64,000 bases of DNA from Castor canadensis (Eukaryota; Chordata; Mammalia; Rodentia; Castoridae), in the NCBI RefSeq assembly GCF_047511655.1, contig NC_133399.1, positions 8,621,333-8,685,332 on the forward strand. Reading direction: 5' to 3'. Made by a program: the position numbers and the translations under genes. This document shows, in pieces, positions 54,502-64,000 of the stretch (position 1 is the stretch's first letter; each line of letters starts with the position of its first letter). Under the pieces are notes generated by a model. That model worked only from the letters and a program-made list of their open reading frames with translations, made no database searches and was not told the DNA's origin.

Positions 54502-64000
<9,499 letters not shown>

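Overview
This window is vertebrate nuclear DNA, from a placental mammal and most likely a rodent. Genes are split into GT-AG exons, the DNA between them is dense with 7SL-derived (B1-like) and tRNA/ID-like SINEs, MaLR LTRs, L1, MIR and L2 remnants, and there is one gammaretrovirus-type provirus. The commonest SINE is a chimera of a B1-like left half and an ID-like right half. The text of its right half is what I associate with beaver-like rodents (Castorimorpha). That species-level call is inference from memory; 'rodent' is better supported, because the P450 resembles mouse Cyp4f14 to its last residues.

Region 1 (about 1.0-14.3 kb, minus strand): a complete coding set for a CYP4F fatty-acid/eicosanoid omega-hydroxylase. 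Twelve coding exons join in frame into 524 codons plus stop. Introns hold SINEs, a MaLR element and minisatellites. Region 2 (14.3-29.7 kb): no gene recognised; repeats, two or three antisense L1 fragments and a CpG-rich patch near 19.7-20.05 kb. Region 3 (29.75-36.12 kb): a minus-strand class I (gammaretrovirus-type) provirus with two short LTRs, polypurine tract, a long open gag, frameshifted pro and RT/RNase H, deletion of integrase and surface env, and a residual transmembrane env. Region 4 (39.95-40.91 kb, plus): an intact single-exon olfactory receptor, closest in my memory to OR2Z1. Region 5 (41-54 kb): repeats, including about 0.87 kb of (CCAY)n and a truncated 5S rRNA pseudogene. Region 6 (54.5 kb to window end, plus): the 5' half of tropomyosin 4 (TPM4) with exon 1a, exon 2, exon 1b and exon 3. 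It has two promoters: one with a TATA box and a perfect CArG box, the other in a CpG island with paired CRE-like sites.

The three host genes do not form a pathway. They share a neighbourhood resembling human 19p13.1, where CYP4F genes, olfactory receptors and TPM4 lie close together. Mouse has Cyp4f and Tpm4 on different chromosomes, so this window appears to keep the join that mouse lost. I found no CRISPR array, operon or new multigene system. The items most worth a second look are the open but divergent TPM4 long-isoform exons, the P450 exon and active-site choices, the SRF/CRE-like sites in TPM4, and the way the provirus was broken.
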